7,247 nt of DNA from an uncultured Chlorobiales bacterium (lineage in GTDB: Bacteria; Bacteroidota; Chlorobiia; Chlorobiales; Chlorobiaceae): assembly GCA_903901395.1 (NCBI GenBank), contig CAIUQW010000086.1, forward strand, positions 1 through 7,247, in the 5' to 3' direction. Position numbers and translations under genes: made by a program. Of this stretch, positions 1-6,554 are shown one piece after another. Positions within the stretch are counted from its first letter, which is position 1. Every line of letters starts with the position of its first letter. The notes under the pieces are model-generated. The model was not told the DNA's origin and made no database searches. It saw only the letters and a list, made by a program, of their open reading frames with translations.

Positions 1-796
1 CCAAAAGCACGCCGTCGCGGCCCATGCCTTTGGAGTATTCGCCAAACGGCACGAAGTGCCCCTTGACGACGCCCGTGAACTCCCTGCCAAAGCGCTCCCG
101 GAAAAAGGTATTGAAAATCGCCTTGAAATCACGGTTCTTCGAATACAATCCTCCGATGCCAATCACGATTTCGTCATTTCTTGGAAAAATCCAGCCGTAA
201 CCCTACTCGATGGAACTTAAATAGATCTCCGGTTCGGCGACCTTGCGAGAGAGATCGGACACGGGAAAAACCACTTCGAGCGCAAACGCCTTGCCATTCC
301 TGCTCGTTTTGCCGTTGTGGATGGCATTGGCGACAACGCTGTTCACGCCATCCGCGCCGATCAGATATCGATACGCTATTTCCTTTCCAGAGCGCAACTT
401 GCAGACGCAATTCCGTGTATCGACCGCTGTCACCCTGTCGCCGTGGAGAAGCTCCGCGCCGGACGATTTTGCCTTGTCGATGAGGCGGGCGTCGAACCGG
501 TAACGGTCGCAGACATACAGCTCGCCGTAGTTTTCGATGGCGTTGACCAGGCGCTCGCCATCAAAAAATTTCGCCCCGGCGCAGCGGTATTCGTGCAATT
601 CATCCCACCCCGGCCCAAAAATCTCGGCGTAGTTTTTCTTCGCCCGTTGCGTCAGCAAACCACCGCAAAGCTTCGGGCGGGGAAACAGGAATCGATCCAC
701 AACGCAAACATCGACCCCGCTCTTCGCAAGCGTATGCGCGGCAGATGAACCCGCAGGCCCCCCGCCAACGATAACCGCCGTGTAGTGGTTTTTCAT
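1..796 (-). pseudogene. FAD-dependent reductase, geranylgeranyl reductase family; internal TAG; 3' end cut by window edge
   Basis: The reading frame opens at an ATG (794-796) with no strong Shine-Dalgarno. The first 197 residues carry the family's N-terminal landmarks: a dinucleotide-binding GGGPAG at residues 11-16, a basic/Pro stretch followed by LCGG at 43-46, the YRFD segment near 99-102, and GADG at 147-150, which contacts FAD in this class. A TAG follows at 203-205. The same frame then runs on without a break to the left edge with family-typical sequence: GYGWIFPRND directly after the stop, then VIGIGG, and a run ending near GVLL where the second FAD motif (GDAAG type) would follow outside the window. 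Enzymes of this family reduce isoprenoid or chlorophyll-type side chains or related polyprenyl substrates; the substrate here is unknown. The gene lies 115 bp downstream of the Roco gene on the same strand. It is either a recent nonsense pseudogene or contains a sequencing error. Family assignment is firm; the specific role is not. Confidence 0.82.
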
Positions 797-911
797 GCTT
801 TTTCAACGGTGAATGCTCGATGACAAGAGAAGATAGGGCTTCCGGAGTGAATGGATCGAACAAAAAATGCGCGCTCGTCGATGAGGGCGAACACGCAGGT
901 TCGTATAGCTT

Positions 912-3900
912 TCACACCAGCCCTTCATCGCGGAGTTTGTCGAGCTGGTCGCGGAATTGCTTTTGCAGGTCGGCGATGGATTCGTATTGCGTGTGGTAGT
1001 GGCCAAGGTCGCCGAGCTTTTTCTGGAAGTTCCAGAGCGACAACAGGTCGTCGCGGTGGCTTGAGCTGGTTGAGACCGAGGCTTGTTTGAACCAGGTATA
1101 GATCAGCGGCTTGCCGGTGTCTTTGAAAGTTTGGTGAGCGACATCGAACTCTTCTTCAGTGTATTTACCGGTTTTGGTTTTGAAGAGGCTGACGAAGAGA
1201 TCGCAATTGCGGATTTCTTCGTTGTAGTCGTTCTGCATCCGGGTGCCGGACATCGCGTCGAGGAAATTCTCCCAGCGGACAATTTCCAGATAAAGTCCCA
1301 CTTTTCGCAACCGGTCGTTCTGTTGGCGGCAATAGAGGTCGAAGGCGTCTCGGTCTTCGCGCAGTTCAGATGATGAGGCGAGGAAGATTCGGACAGTTTT
1401 GTGCTCAATGCTACCATTTTTGAAAGATTTTTTCGACCTCCCTTTTGCTCTCTCGGCTTCAACTTCCGGCAATAAATCCTGCTGTGCCTCTTTTAGCCAA
1501 AGCTTCAAATCCATTCCCTCCAGCAGCTCAATGACGCTGACGTCGTAGTATTCGGGCGGTTTGGGGCATTCGATGGTCAGCTTGCCTCGATTTTTGCGGT
1601 CGATCAGCTCTTTTTGTTCAAACATGGCTGGCTTTTTGAGACCTTGGCAAGTTTTGCAGATGCAGGGCACCAGTTTGCTGATTTTGTCTTTAAGACCTCT
1701 GAAACTATCATTGAGGGCGTCGAGGTCGCTTGCGATGACGCTCAGGAGCGTTTTCTGTTCATCTCCTCGACTGCGTAGACCGATTTCATTGCCTTTTATG
1801 GTTGTTTCCACGAGCACCTGCGTCTCGCTATGCTCGAAGAGCACACCGTGCGACCAGCAAAGGTTAGGCTGTTTGACGAAGCGATGCATACGCACCATGA
1901 GGCGGCTGACGAGGCCGCGGGGCAAAAATTCGTAGCGGTATGTTAGCACAAGATCACCTGTTTTCGCCCATTCGCTGAGTTCCGACGGTTTGGACGGTGA
2001 CAGGTGTTGCGGAACCAGCCAGGTCTCTTCGTGCATATCGGGCAGTCGGTAGGCCAGCTCGAAGCGCTCCATCAGGGCGCGAAGCTCAACATCCTTGCTT
2101 GCATAGCCCTTGTCAGCCCACAGCCGGTCGCAATCGCTCACCGTGAACCGTCCCCGATTGGCCTTGACCTCTTCATCGTCAAGGATACGGAACACAGCAT
2201 CCGTCACCCATTTGTTTTGCAGGAACACCGTCCGTCGAAGTTCAGGTGGCGACTGGAAGTGCAGGAATACTCCAAGGTCGTGAAAATACTGACTCAAATG
2301 CAGAGCTTTTTTTAGATCCAGCTTGAGATAGTTTTTATAAACGGTAAAGTACTCGTCGAGTGAGATGTATGGATGGATTTGTGCTAACTTTTCCAACTTC
2401 TCGCGAATATTGACCCACTTCGCCGGCACCTCATCACCGATATGTTTCAACCCCTGTGCGAAATGCTCCACTGCTTTGCGCAGACCGTCTGCCGAGTTCT
2501 TATACTCCAGATTGCCCCTGTAAAAATCCTTGACATTGACAAACCGCCCCTTGATACCTGCTTTATCGATTGTTTTGCTCCGGTTCCCCTTCTCGTTCTG
2601 GAAAATCAACAGAGGGCTTCCCTCACTTAGCGTTTCTACCACCTCCAGCCAGAACTTGAAACCGTCATCATGGATTGATTTGTGATCGGTGCGCGTATCA
2701 TCAACAAGCAGATAAAGTGAACGTTTGGTCAAAAAAAACTGGTGAGTAGCATGGTATATTTGCTGACCACCGAAGTCCCATGCATTGAGCCGAAAGATTC
2801 GGCCGCTGTCGATGTGAAACTCATGACTGTAAATATCAATCCCACGAGTGGTTTCATCTTCTTTTGGAAGATTCATTTCCGGTTTGAACATACGCCTGAG
2901 CAGGCTGGTTTTTCCTGCACCGCCTTCTCCTACAATCAGCAATTTTGCTTCGTACAATCGATCAGTTCCTTGATCTTCAATTTCACGGAAGTAGTTTAGC
3001 ACTGCATCGGAACCCTGGTCAACGATTTCCGGTGAGGGGTTCACAACCGGGCAATCCTTTACATAAATCCCCAAGCCATCCCATGAATTTTGAGACCATT
3101 TTACAGGTACTTCAGACAAGATCAACGTTTTAAGATGCAATAGATCTGTAACTTTGGTTCTCCAAAGATTAAGCGTAATGAGCCGAGCAAGATGTATTCC
3201 AATCGCCTCAGCACCAGTATCACCAATCTCGTTGAGTGCTAAATTAAGCGAGGTAAGCTGATTTAGATGAATAGCAATTGCCTCAGCACCAGCATCACCG
3301 ATATCAGTGAGCGCTAAATCAAGCGAAGTAAGCAAGCTTAGATGAACAGCAATTGCTTCAGCTCCGGCATTTCCAATCTTGTTGCCACTCAGATCGAGTG
3401 AAGTGAGTCGTTGGAGAAACCTAGCAATTTTCTCTGCTCCGGTATCACCAATCTCGTTGCTACTCAAGTAAAGCGAGGTGAGTAGACTTAAATGTTTGGC
3501 AATTGACTCAGTACCAGTATCGCCAATCTTGTTCCTGCTCAGGTCAAGCGAGGTAAGCCGATTAAGATGAACAGCAATTGCTTCAGCTCCAGCATTTCCA
3601 ATCTCGTTACCACTCAGATCGAGTGAAGTGAGTCGTTGGAGAAACCTAGCAATTTTCTCTGCTCCGATATCACCAATCTTGTTGTTACTCAAGTTAAGAG
3701 AAGTGATTTTGCTGAAATGTTCAGCAATTTTTTCAGCACCAGCATCGTCAATATTGTTTTCGCTAAAATGGAGTGAGGTGAGCTGACTAAAGGGAAAAAA
3801 CTCTAGGGGAATTTCTGATAATCGTTCGCTCAGTTGAAACACAAATGGATATTCTTGCAGTGCTTGGGGCCAATTGTCAACAGTTGCGGAAAGCCAGACT

Positions 3901-4007
3901 CGTGGTCCGATCAATGCTAAATGTGTCGTTTTTTCAACATCAAGCTGACTTAGCACTTTCGGCAACAATTCCGGAGTGATTCGTTTTATTCTCGGTTTTT
4001 GTTTCAT
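912..4007 (-). CDS. Roco protein: LRR array, Roc GTPase, COR, Cys cluster, C-terminal TIR-like/DUF4062-like domain
   Basis: The chosen start is the ATG at 4005-4007 (1031 aa), preceded by a weak purine-rich AAGAG; a TTG at 4062-4064 would add 19 residues. Residues below count from the ATG. Residues 1-75 are a short N-terminal region. Residues 76-275 hold eight 25-residue LRRs of the pattern LTSLDLSxNxIGxxGAExIA, followed by one degenerate repeat. A Roc GTPase follows (about 352-526): P-loop GEGGAGKTS at 360-368, switch-I Thr near 386-387 and DFGGQQ at 411-416. The usual NKxD position reads QNEKGN (470-475). A COR region spans about 526-771. A CxCxxC (Cys782, 784, 787) with Cys814 could bind a metal. 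From about 870 to the end is an IFLASSSEL...WENFLDAM...NCDLFVSLF...YTEEEF domain resembling TIR/DUF4062 proteins. No signal peptide or membrane helix is seen, so it is probably cytosolic. Roco proteins are GTP-regulated dimers; a sensor-switch-effector defence or signalling role is inferred here. Base composition is lower in GC than argH, suggesting transfer. Confidence 0.93.
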   Translation of the reverse strand: MKQKPRIKRITPELLPKVLSQLDVEKTTHLALIGPRVWLSATVDNWPQALQEYPFVFQLSERLSEIPLEFFPFSQLTSLHFSENNIDDAGAEKIAEHFSKITSLNLSNNKIGDIGAEKIARFLQRLTSLDLSGNEIGNAGAEAIAVHLNRLTSLDLSRNKIGDTGTESIAKHLSLLTSLYLSSNEIGDTGAEKIARFLQRLTSLDLSGNKIGNAGAEAIAVHLSLLTSLDLALTDIGDAGAEAIAIHLNQLTSLNLALNEIGDTGAEAIGIHLARLITLNLWRTKVTDLLHLKTLILSEVPVKWSQNSWDGLGIYVKDCPVVNPSPEIVDQGSDAVLNYFREIEDQGTDRLYEAKLLIVGEGGAGKTSLLRRMFKPEMNLPKEDETTRGIDIYSHEFHIDSGRIFRLNAWDFGGQQIYHATHQFFLTKRSLYLLVDDTRTDHKSIHDDGFKFWLEVVETLSEGSPLLIFQNEKGNRSKTIDKAGIKGRFVNVKDFYRGNLEYKNSADGLRKAVEHFAQGLKHIGDEVPAKWVNIREKLEKLAQIHPYISLDEYFTVYKNYLKLDLKKALHLSQYFHDLGVFLHFQSPPELRRTVFLQNKWVTDAVFRILDDEEVKANRGRFTVSDCDRLWADKGYASKDVELRALMERFELAYRLPDMHEETWLVPQHLSPSKPSELSEWAKTGDLVLTYRYEFLPRGLVSRLMVRMHRFVKQPNLCWSHGVLFEHSETQVLVETTIKGNEIGLRSRGDEQKTLLSVIASDLDALNDSFRGLKDKISKLVPCICKTCQGLKKPAMFEQKELIDRKNRGKLTIECPKPPEYYDVSVIELLEGMDLKLWLKEAQQDLLPEVEAERAKGRSKKSFKNGSIEHKTVRIFLASSSELREDRDAFDLYCRQQNDRLRKVGLYLEIVRWENFLDAMSGTRMQNDYNEEIRNCDLFVSLFKTKTGKYTEEEFDVAHQTFKDTGKPLIYTWFKQASVSTSSSHRDDLLSLWNFQKKLGDLGHYHTQYESIADLQKQFRDQLDKLRDEGLV
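3183..3782 (-). repeat. Eight tandem 75-bp units encoding the Roco leucine-rich repeats
   Basis: Eight in-frame 75-bp units each encode a 25-residue LRR. Read on the minus strand, every unit begins with LTSL or ITSL and contains IG or ID, then GA or GT, then the E.IA helix motif. The units are similar at DNA level as well as protein level. A 102-bp stretch (3340-3441) recurs exactly 225 bp away (3565-3666), three units apart, with three mismatches by eye, including a 56-bp perfect match (3386-3441 and 3611-3666). This points to expansion by duplication of blocks of units. Confidence 0.9.
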
Positions 4008-4087
4008 TTCACTCTTGGTTTTGAACACGGCTAATCTATTAATCTTTGCAGAAATATACACCAATAGTTTGAGTTAATCGCCTCTCA

Positions 4088-4363
4088 TTACTCTGAAGTC
4101 TTCCGATACCGGATCACGGCCAACGCCAGCATCACCACGGCCTCCGTTCCGAGAATCCAGAACGGCCCTGCAATATCGCCAAGATACGACCCTTTCAGCA
4201 TCACCCTTCGCATGATGTCAACGAAGTGGCGGACTGGGTTGGTGAGGGTGAACTCCTTGCTCGCATAGATTTCCGAAAGCTCCGCCGATAGGTGCAGAAG
4301 CTCGCTGTTCGGAAACAATTTCGCCCCATCGGGCGTCAGGCGAAGCGGCGGCGCGTGGTTCAT
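4088..4363 (-). pseudogene. Remnant of an ABC-2 type transporter permease (C-terminal tail only)
   Basis: The open frame could encode 91 residues, but only the second half looks like a known protein. From about residue 40 it reads TNPVRHFVDIMRR, then VMLKGSYL, then a hydrophobic helix (FWILGTEAVVMLALAVI), and ends in the basic RYRKTSE. This matches the usual end of ABC-2 permeases, where a NPLRYF-type motif and FLKG precede the last membrane helix and a short basic tail. Those permeases are roughly 250-380 aa with about six helices, so the remaining five or so helices are missing. The first ~35 residues do not resemble a permease and probably come from the junction sequence. No ATPase partner is present. 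The stop lies 80 bp upstream of the Roco ATG, on the same strand. It is probably a decayed stump; a small real membrane protein cannot be excluded. Confidence 0.62.
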
Positions 4364-4520
4364 GGGCGTATTGGGAAGAGGGTGGAATTTCCGTTATGAG
4401 GAAATATAGGCAATACGCTGTTTTTCTCTCTTGGCTAAGGGCGAGTTTTTTGCCAGTGGGCATAGACTTTGCCATGTAAAGTTCTTTGCGGTTACAGCCC
4501 CCAAAAACCGCTGAATGATT

Positions 4521-4553
4521 GTCCACATAGTCCATTTCGTCCACAGTATCCAC
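4521..4553. repeat. Four-copy 9-bp direct repeat, GTCCACnnn
   Basis: Four GTCCAC-like hexamers (GTCCAC, GTCCAT, GTCCAC, ATCCAC) are separated by exactly 3 bp each. Read on the minus strand the array is (GTGGACnnn)4, which would encode alternating Val-Asp. A related array lies at 6505-6538 beyond argH in the same orientation. It could be a DNA-level short tandem repeat or the trace of an acidic VD-repeat coding segment. Confidence 0.75.
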
Positions 4554-4578
4554 AAAGAGCGAATTGTTTGCCGGTTCA

Positions 4579-4811
4579 GGGCGGGCACAAGACCCGCCCC
4601 TACAAAAACCAAACCCGAACGCGGGCGCACGCCATGCGCCCCTACGAAAATCACAACCTCCGGCAAATCGTGCATTACCGTACGCCGCGCCAATTAACAA
4701 ATGCGGGCTGTTCGCGAACCGCCCCTACGAAGACACAATAAATCATGCCGCCCCGATAAGTCGGGACGGCGCTCCCGGCACGGCCATGCGCCCCTACAAA
4801 AACCAACCTCC
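4579..4811. repeat. Array of four GC-rich hairpin repeats ending in GCCCCTAC
   Basis: The core GCCCCTAC occurs at 4596-4603, 4638-4645, 4721-4728 and 4790-4797, each followed by an A-rich tail (AAAAACCA, GAAAATCA, GAAGACA, AAAAACCA). Hairpins precede the core. In unit 1, GGGCGGG pairs with CCCGCCC (4579-4585 with 4593-4599). In unit 2, GGGCGCA pairs with TGCGCCC (4623-4629 with 4635-4641). In unit 3 the arm region contains the palindrome GTTCGCGAAC. Units 2 and 4 are both followed by AACCTCCGGCAAA. On the minus strand a unit starts GTAGGGGCG, resembling the dispersed REP-like palindromes found in many bacterial spacers. A fifth copy lies at the end of rmuC. Unit spacing is irregular, so this is not CRISPR. 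Confidence 0.8.
4747..4770. repeat. GC-rich stem-loop within the argH upstream spacer
   Basis: GCCGCCCCGA (4747-4756) pairs with TCGGGACGGC (4761-4770) around a TAAG loop, ten pairs with one mismatch. No T-tract follows on either strand, so it is more likely another dispersed palindrome than a terminator. It sits between the third and fourth GCCCCTAC units. Confidence 0.6.
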
Positions 4812-4843
4812 GGCAAACACACCCACCCCCGGCGCTCTCCGCC

Positions 4844-4875
4844 ATTGTCAATTGTCCACTATCAACTGTCAACTA
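4844..4875. repeat. TGTCAA/CAACTGTCAA repeat stretch
   Basis: The stretch contains ATTGTCAATTGTCC, then ACTATCAACTGTCAACTATC, a degenerate run of TGTCAA-type words. Its reverse complement is the TTGACAG word repeated on the other side of argH (6350-6377), so the two runs face each other across argH. Confidence 0.6.
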
Positions 4876-4947
4876 TCTTCCGTATTTTCCCCCCAAAACA
4901 ATTTCAGGGGCTTCCCTGCCCCGCAACTTTCATAGCGTTACTTTACC

Positions 4948-6342
4948 ATGTCCGATCAGTCCAATCAGAAAGAGCTTCTTTGGCAGAGCCGTTTTTCGGA
5001 ACCGTTTGACCGGGAGGCGCTGAAATTCTCCTCATCGGTGCATGTGGACGGCCTGCTCTATCGCGAGGATATACAAGGTTCTCTGGCCCATGCGACCATG
5101 CTTGGCGAGCAGGGAATCATCTCTGCGGAGGAGGCCGGGCAGATCGTCGCCGGGCTGAAGGCGGTCGAGAAGGAGATCGAGTCGGGCGCTTTGGTGCCGG
5201 TCTGGGAGGATGAGGATATTCATACGGTGATCGAGAATCGCCTGAAGGAGCTGATCGGCCCGGCGGCGGGCAAGCTGCACTCGGGGCGCAGCCGCAACGA
5301 CCAGGTGGCGACCGACACGCGGCTCTACCTGCGCCGAAACATCGACCGCATCGGCGAACTGCTCAAGGCGATGCAGGCCACGCTGCTCGACAAGGCGGAG
5401 CAGTACAAGCACACCATCATGTTCGGCTACACCCACCTGCAACGCGCGCAACCGATGTCCGCGGGACATTACTACATGGCGTGGCACTCGATGTTCGGAC
5501 GCGACGCCCAGCGCCTCGCCGACCTCCGCAAGCGGGCCAACGTCTCGCCACTCGGCGCGGCGGCCTTCGCGGGCAGCACGTTGCCGCTCGATCCTGTGCG
5601 CTCGGCGGAGCTGCTGGAGTTTGATGGCGTATTCACCAACAGCATCGACGCGGTGAGCGACCGCGACCTGGTGATCGAGTTCGTCTCGGCCTGCTCGATG
5701 ATCATGATGCACCTGTCGCGCTTCTCGGAGGATGTGATTCTCTGGAGTTCGGCGGAGTTCAACTACCTCTCGATCAGCGACGCCTTCGCCACCGGTTCGT
5801 CGATCATGCCGCAGAAGAAGAACGCCGACATCGCCGAGCTGGTGCGCGGCAAGACCGGGCGCGTCTATGGCAACCTGATGAACCTCTTCACCATCATGAA
5901 GGGCTTGCCGCTCTCCTACAACCGTGACATGCAGGAGGACAAGCCGCCGCTTTTCGACACCGCCGAAACCACGGCGTCGAGCCTCTCGGTCTTCCGCCGG
6001 ATGATCGAAAAAACCTGGCTGAACGAGGAGCGCCTCGCCCGCCTCACCGCCGAAGACCTGAGCCTCGCGACCGAGATCGCCGAGTACCTGGTGAAAAAAC
6101 AGATACCCTTCCGCGACGCCCACCGCATCACCGGCAAGATCGTGGCCTACGCCATCGAACAGGGCAAAACCCTGCCGACGATCTCGCTCGACGAGTACCG
6201 CGCCTTCTCGGAAGCCTTTGACGAGGGCATCTACGACGATCTCAAACCCGACGCCAGCGTGAACTCCAAGAAAACCGCCGGAAGCTGCTCGTTCAAATCG
6301 GTGGAGGAGCAAATCGCGAAAGCACGAAAAAGCAATAAATAG
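4948..6342 (+). CDS. argH: Argininosuccinate lyase
   Basis: This cytosolic enzyme splits argininosuccinate into arginine and fumarate, the last step of arginine biosynthesis, and works as a homotetramer of the fumarase/aspartase superfamily. The 464-residue length is normal. Visible landmarks are [10 protein letters not shown] at 111-120, the [10 protein letters not shown] block at 160-169 with conserved His163, and the superfamily signature [10 protein letters not shown] at 283-292, in which Ser284 is the expected catalytic serine. The C-terminal [12 protein letters not shown] region is also typical. The ATG at 4948 is the only sensible start, since upstream sequence is repeat DNA, but no Shine-Dalgarno precedes it. 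It stands alone here, without other arg genes, and ends 44 bp before a strong terminator. It is strongly GC-rich with GC-ending codons, unlike the Roco gene. The family call is secure. Confidence 0.98.
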   Translation: MSDQSNQKELLWQSRFSEPFDREALKFSSSVHVDGLLYREDIQGSLAHATMLGEQGIISAEEAGQIVAGLKAVEKEIESGALVPVWEDEDIHTVIENRLKELIGPAAGKLHSGRSRNDQVATDTRLYLRRNIDRIGELLKAMQATLLDKAEQYKHTIMFGYTHLQRAQPMSAGHYYMAWHSMFGRDAQRLADLRKRANVSPLGAAAFAGSTLPLDPVRSAELLEFDGVFTNSIDAVSDRDLVIEFVSACSMIMMHLSRFSEDVILWSSAEFNYLSISDAFATGSSIMPQKKNADIAELVRGKTGRVYGNLMNLFTIMKGLPLSYNRDMQEDKPPLFDTAETTASSLSVFRRMIEKTWLNEERLARLTAEDLSLATEIAEYLVKKQIPFRDAHRITGKIVAYAIEQGKTLPTISLDEYRAFSEAFDEGIYDDLKPDASVNSKKTAGSCSFKSVEEQIAKARKSNK

Positions 6343-6349
6343 TTGATAA

Positions 6350-6377
6350 TTGACAGTTGACAGTTGACAGTTGACAG
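6350..6377. repeat. Four perfect tandem copies of TTGACAG
   Basis: Four contiguous 7-bp copies (6350-6356, 6357-6363, 6364-6370, 6371-6377) begin 8 bp after the argH stop. They are preceded by TTGATAA and followed by TTAATAATG. Heptamer tandem repeats of this kind are known in bacterial spacers, and the copy number is likely to vary by slippage. Related words in inverse orientation lie upstream of argH. Confidence 0.88.
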
Positions 6378-6386
6378 TTAATAATG

Positions 6387-6421
6387 AAAAAAGCAGGCCA
6401 CAAAACTGAGCCTGCTTTTTT
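6387..6421. terminator. Rho-independent terminator, probably bidirectional, between argH and rmuC
   Basis: AAAAAAGCAGGC (6387-6398) pairs perfectly with GCCTGCTTTTTT (6410-6421), leaving an 11-nt loop. The GC core is GCAGGC/GCCTGC and the T-tract follows on the plus strand. The matching A-tract gives a T-tract on the minus strand as well. Placed between convergent argH and rmuC, it can stop transcription from both sides. Confidence 0.9.
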
Positions 6422-6429
6422 GATATTGG

Positions 6430-6519
6430 TTATAGTTTTTTTGCTTTGTGAAGTTCTTTGCAGTATTTCGCCAAAAACAGCAAGTACTCGTCCTCCAATC
6501 TTTCGTCCACAAAGTCCAC
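6430..6519 (-). other. Possible decayed coding tail, VD-rich then helical, with no start codon
   Basis: Read on the minus strand from 6519 to a TAA at 6430-6432, one frame gives a plausible protein end: VDFVDERLEDEY, then LLFLAKYCKELHKAKKL. It is amphipathic and charged, unlike random spacer. The frame stays open upstream into rmuC, in a different frame from rmuC, and has no ATG. A similar reading (VDTVDEMDYVD, later RKELYMAK) exists on the minus strand of the 4521-4553 region and the sequence to its left. It may be the end of a lost gene, or only a reading of shared repeat DNA. Confidence 0.25.
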
Positions 6520-6538
6520 AACGTCCGTGTCAGTCCAC
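6505..6538. repeat. Second GTCCACnnn 9-bp-period array
   Basis: The hexamers GTCCAC, GTCCAC, GTCCGT and GTCCAC start at 6505, 6514, 6523 and 6533; the last gap is 4 bp rather than 3. Orientation matches the 4521-4553 array. Like that array, it lies about 40-50 bp after a GTTCTTTGC block (6453-6461 here, 4481-4489 there). Confidence 0.65.
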
Positions 6539-6554
6539 GCGAACCGTGAAGTGA

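Larger units (their letters stand above)
4364..4947. other. Gene-free, repeat-rich spacer upstream of argH
   Basis: No convincing gene lies in these 584 bp; the overlapping ORFs are low-complexity Pro/Arg-rich readings of repeat DNA. From left to right it holds a GTTCTTTGCGGT block (4481-4492), a 9-bp-period GTCCAC array (4521-4553), four hairpin units that each end in GCCCCTAC (about 4579-4811), an extra GC-rich hairpin (4747-4770) and a TGTCAA/CAACTGTCAA stretch (4844-4875). The promoter of argH must lie here, but I see no clear -35/-10 pair and no Shine-Dalgarno before its ATG. Confidence 0.7.

Noticed and set aside
203..205. Pyrrolysine or other recoding at the reductase TAG
   Set aside because: Nothing in the window supports recoding, and this enzyme family is not known to use it; a nonsense mutation or error is simpler.
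317..748. Plus-strand ORF (143 codons) opposite the reductase gene
   Set aside because: Antisense to a clearly conserved FAD-binding protein; no family resemblance of its own.
797..911. Terminator or small gene between the Roco gene and the reductase
   Set aside because: No hairpin with a T-tract and no credible ORF in these 115 bp.
4053..4058. TATATT on the minus strand as a -10 box for the Roco gene
   Set aside because: No acceptable -35 hexamer about 17 bp upstream; AT-rich sequence makes a chance match likely.
4218..4700. Minus-strand ORF of 160 codons across the upstream spacer
   Set aside because: Translates hairpin and GTGGAC repeats and overlaps the permease tail in another frame; low-complexity, no domain.
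4579..4811. Possible CRISPR array
   Set aside because: Only a short core is constant, unit spacing varies from 42 to 83 bp, each intervening stretch is self-complementary, and there are no cas genes.
4564..4935. Plus-strand Pro/Arg-rich ORFs before argH
   Set aside because: They are readings of the GCCCCTAC repeat units (recurrent PLQKP, PYE), not a real protein.
5032..6312. Long minus-strand ORF (426 codons) opposite argH
   Set aside because: Arg/Val/His-rich antisense shadow produced by GC-rich codon bias in argH; no recognisable domain.
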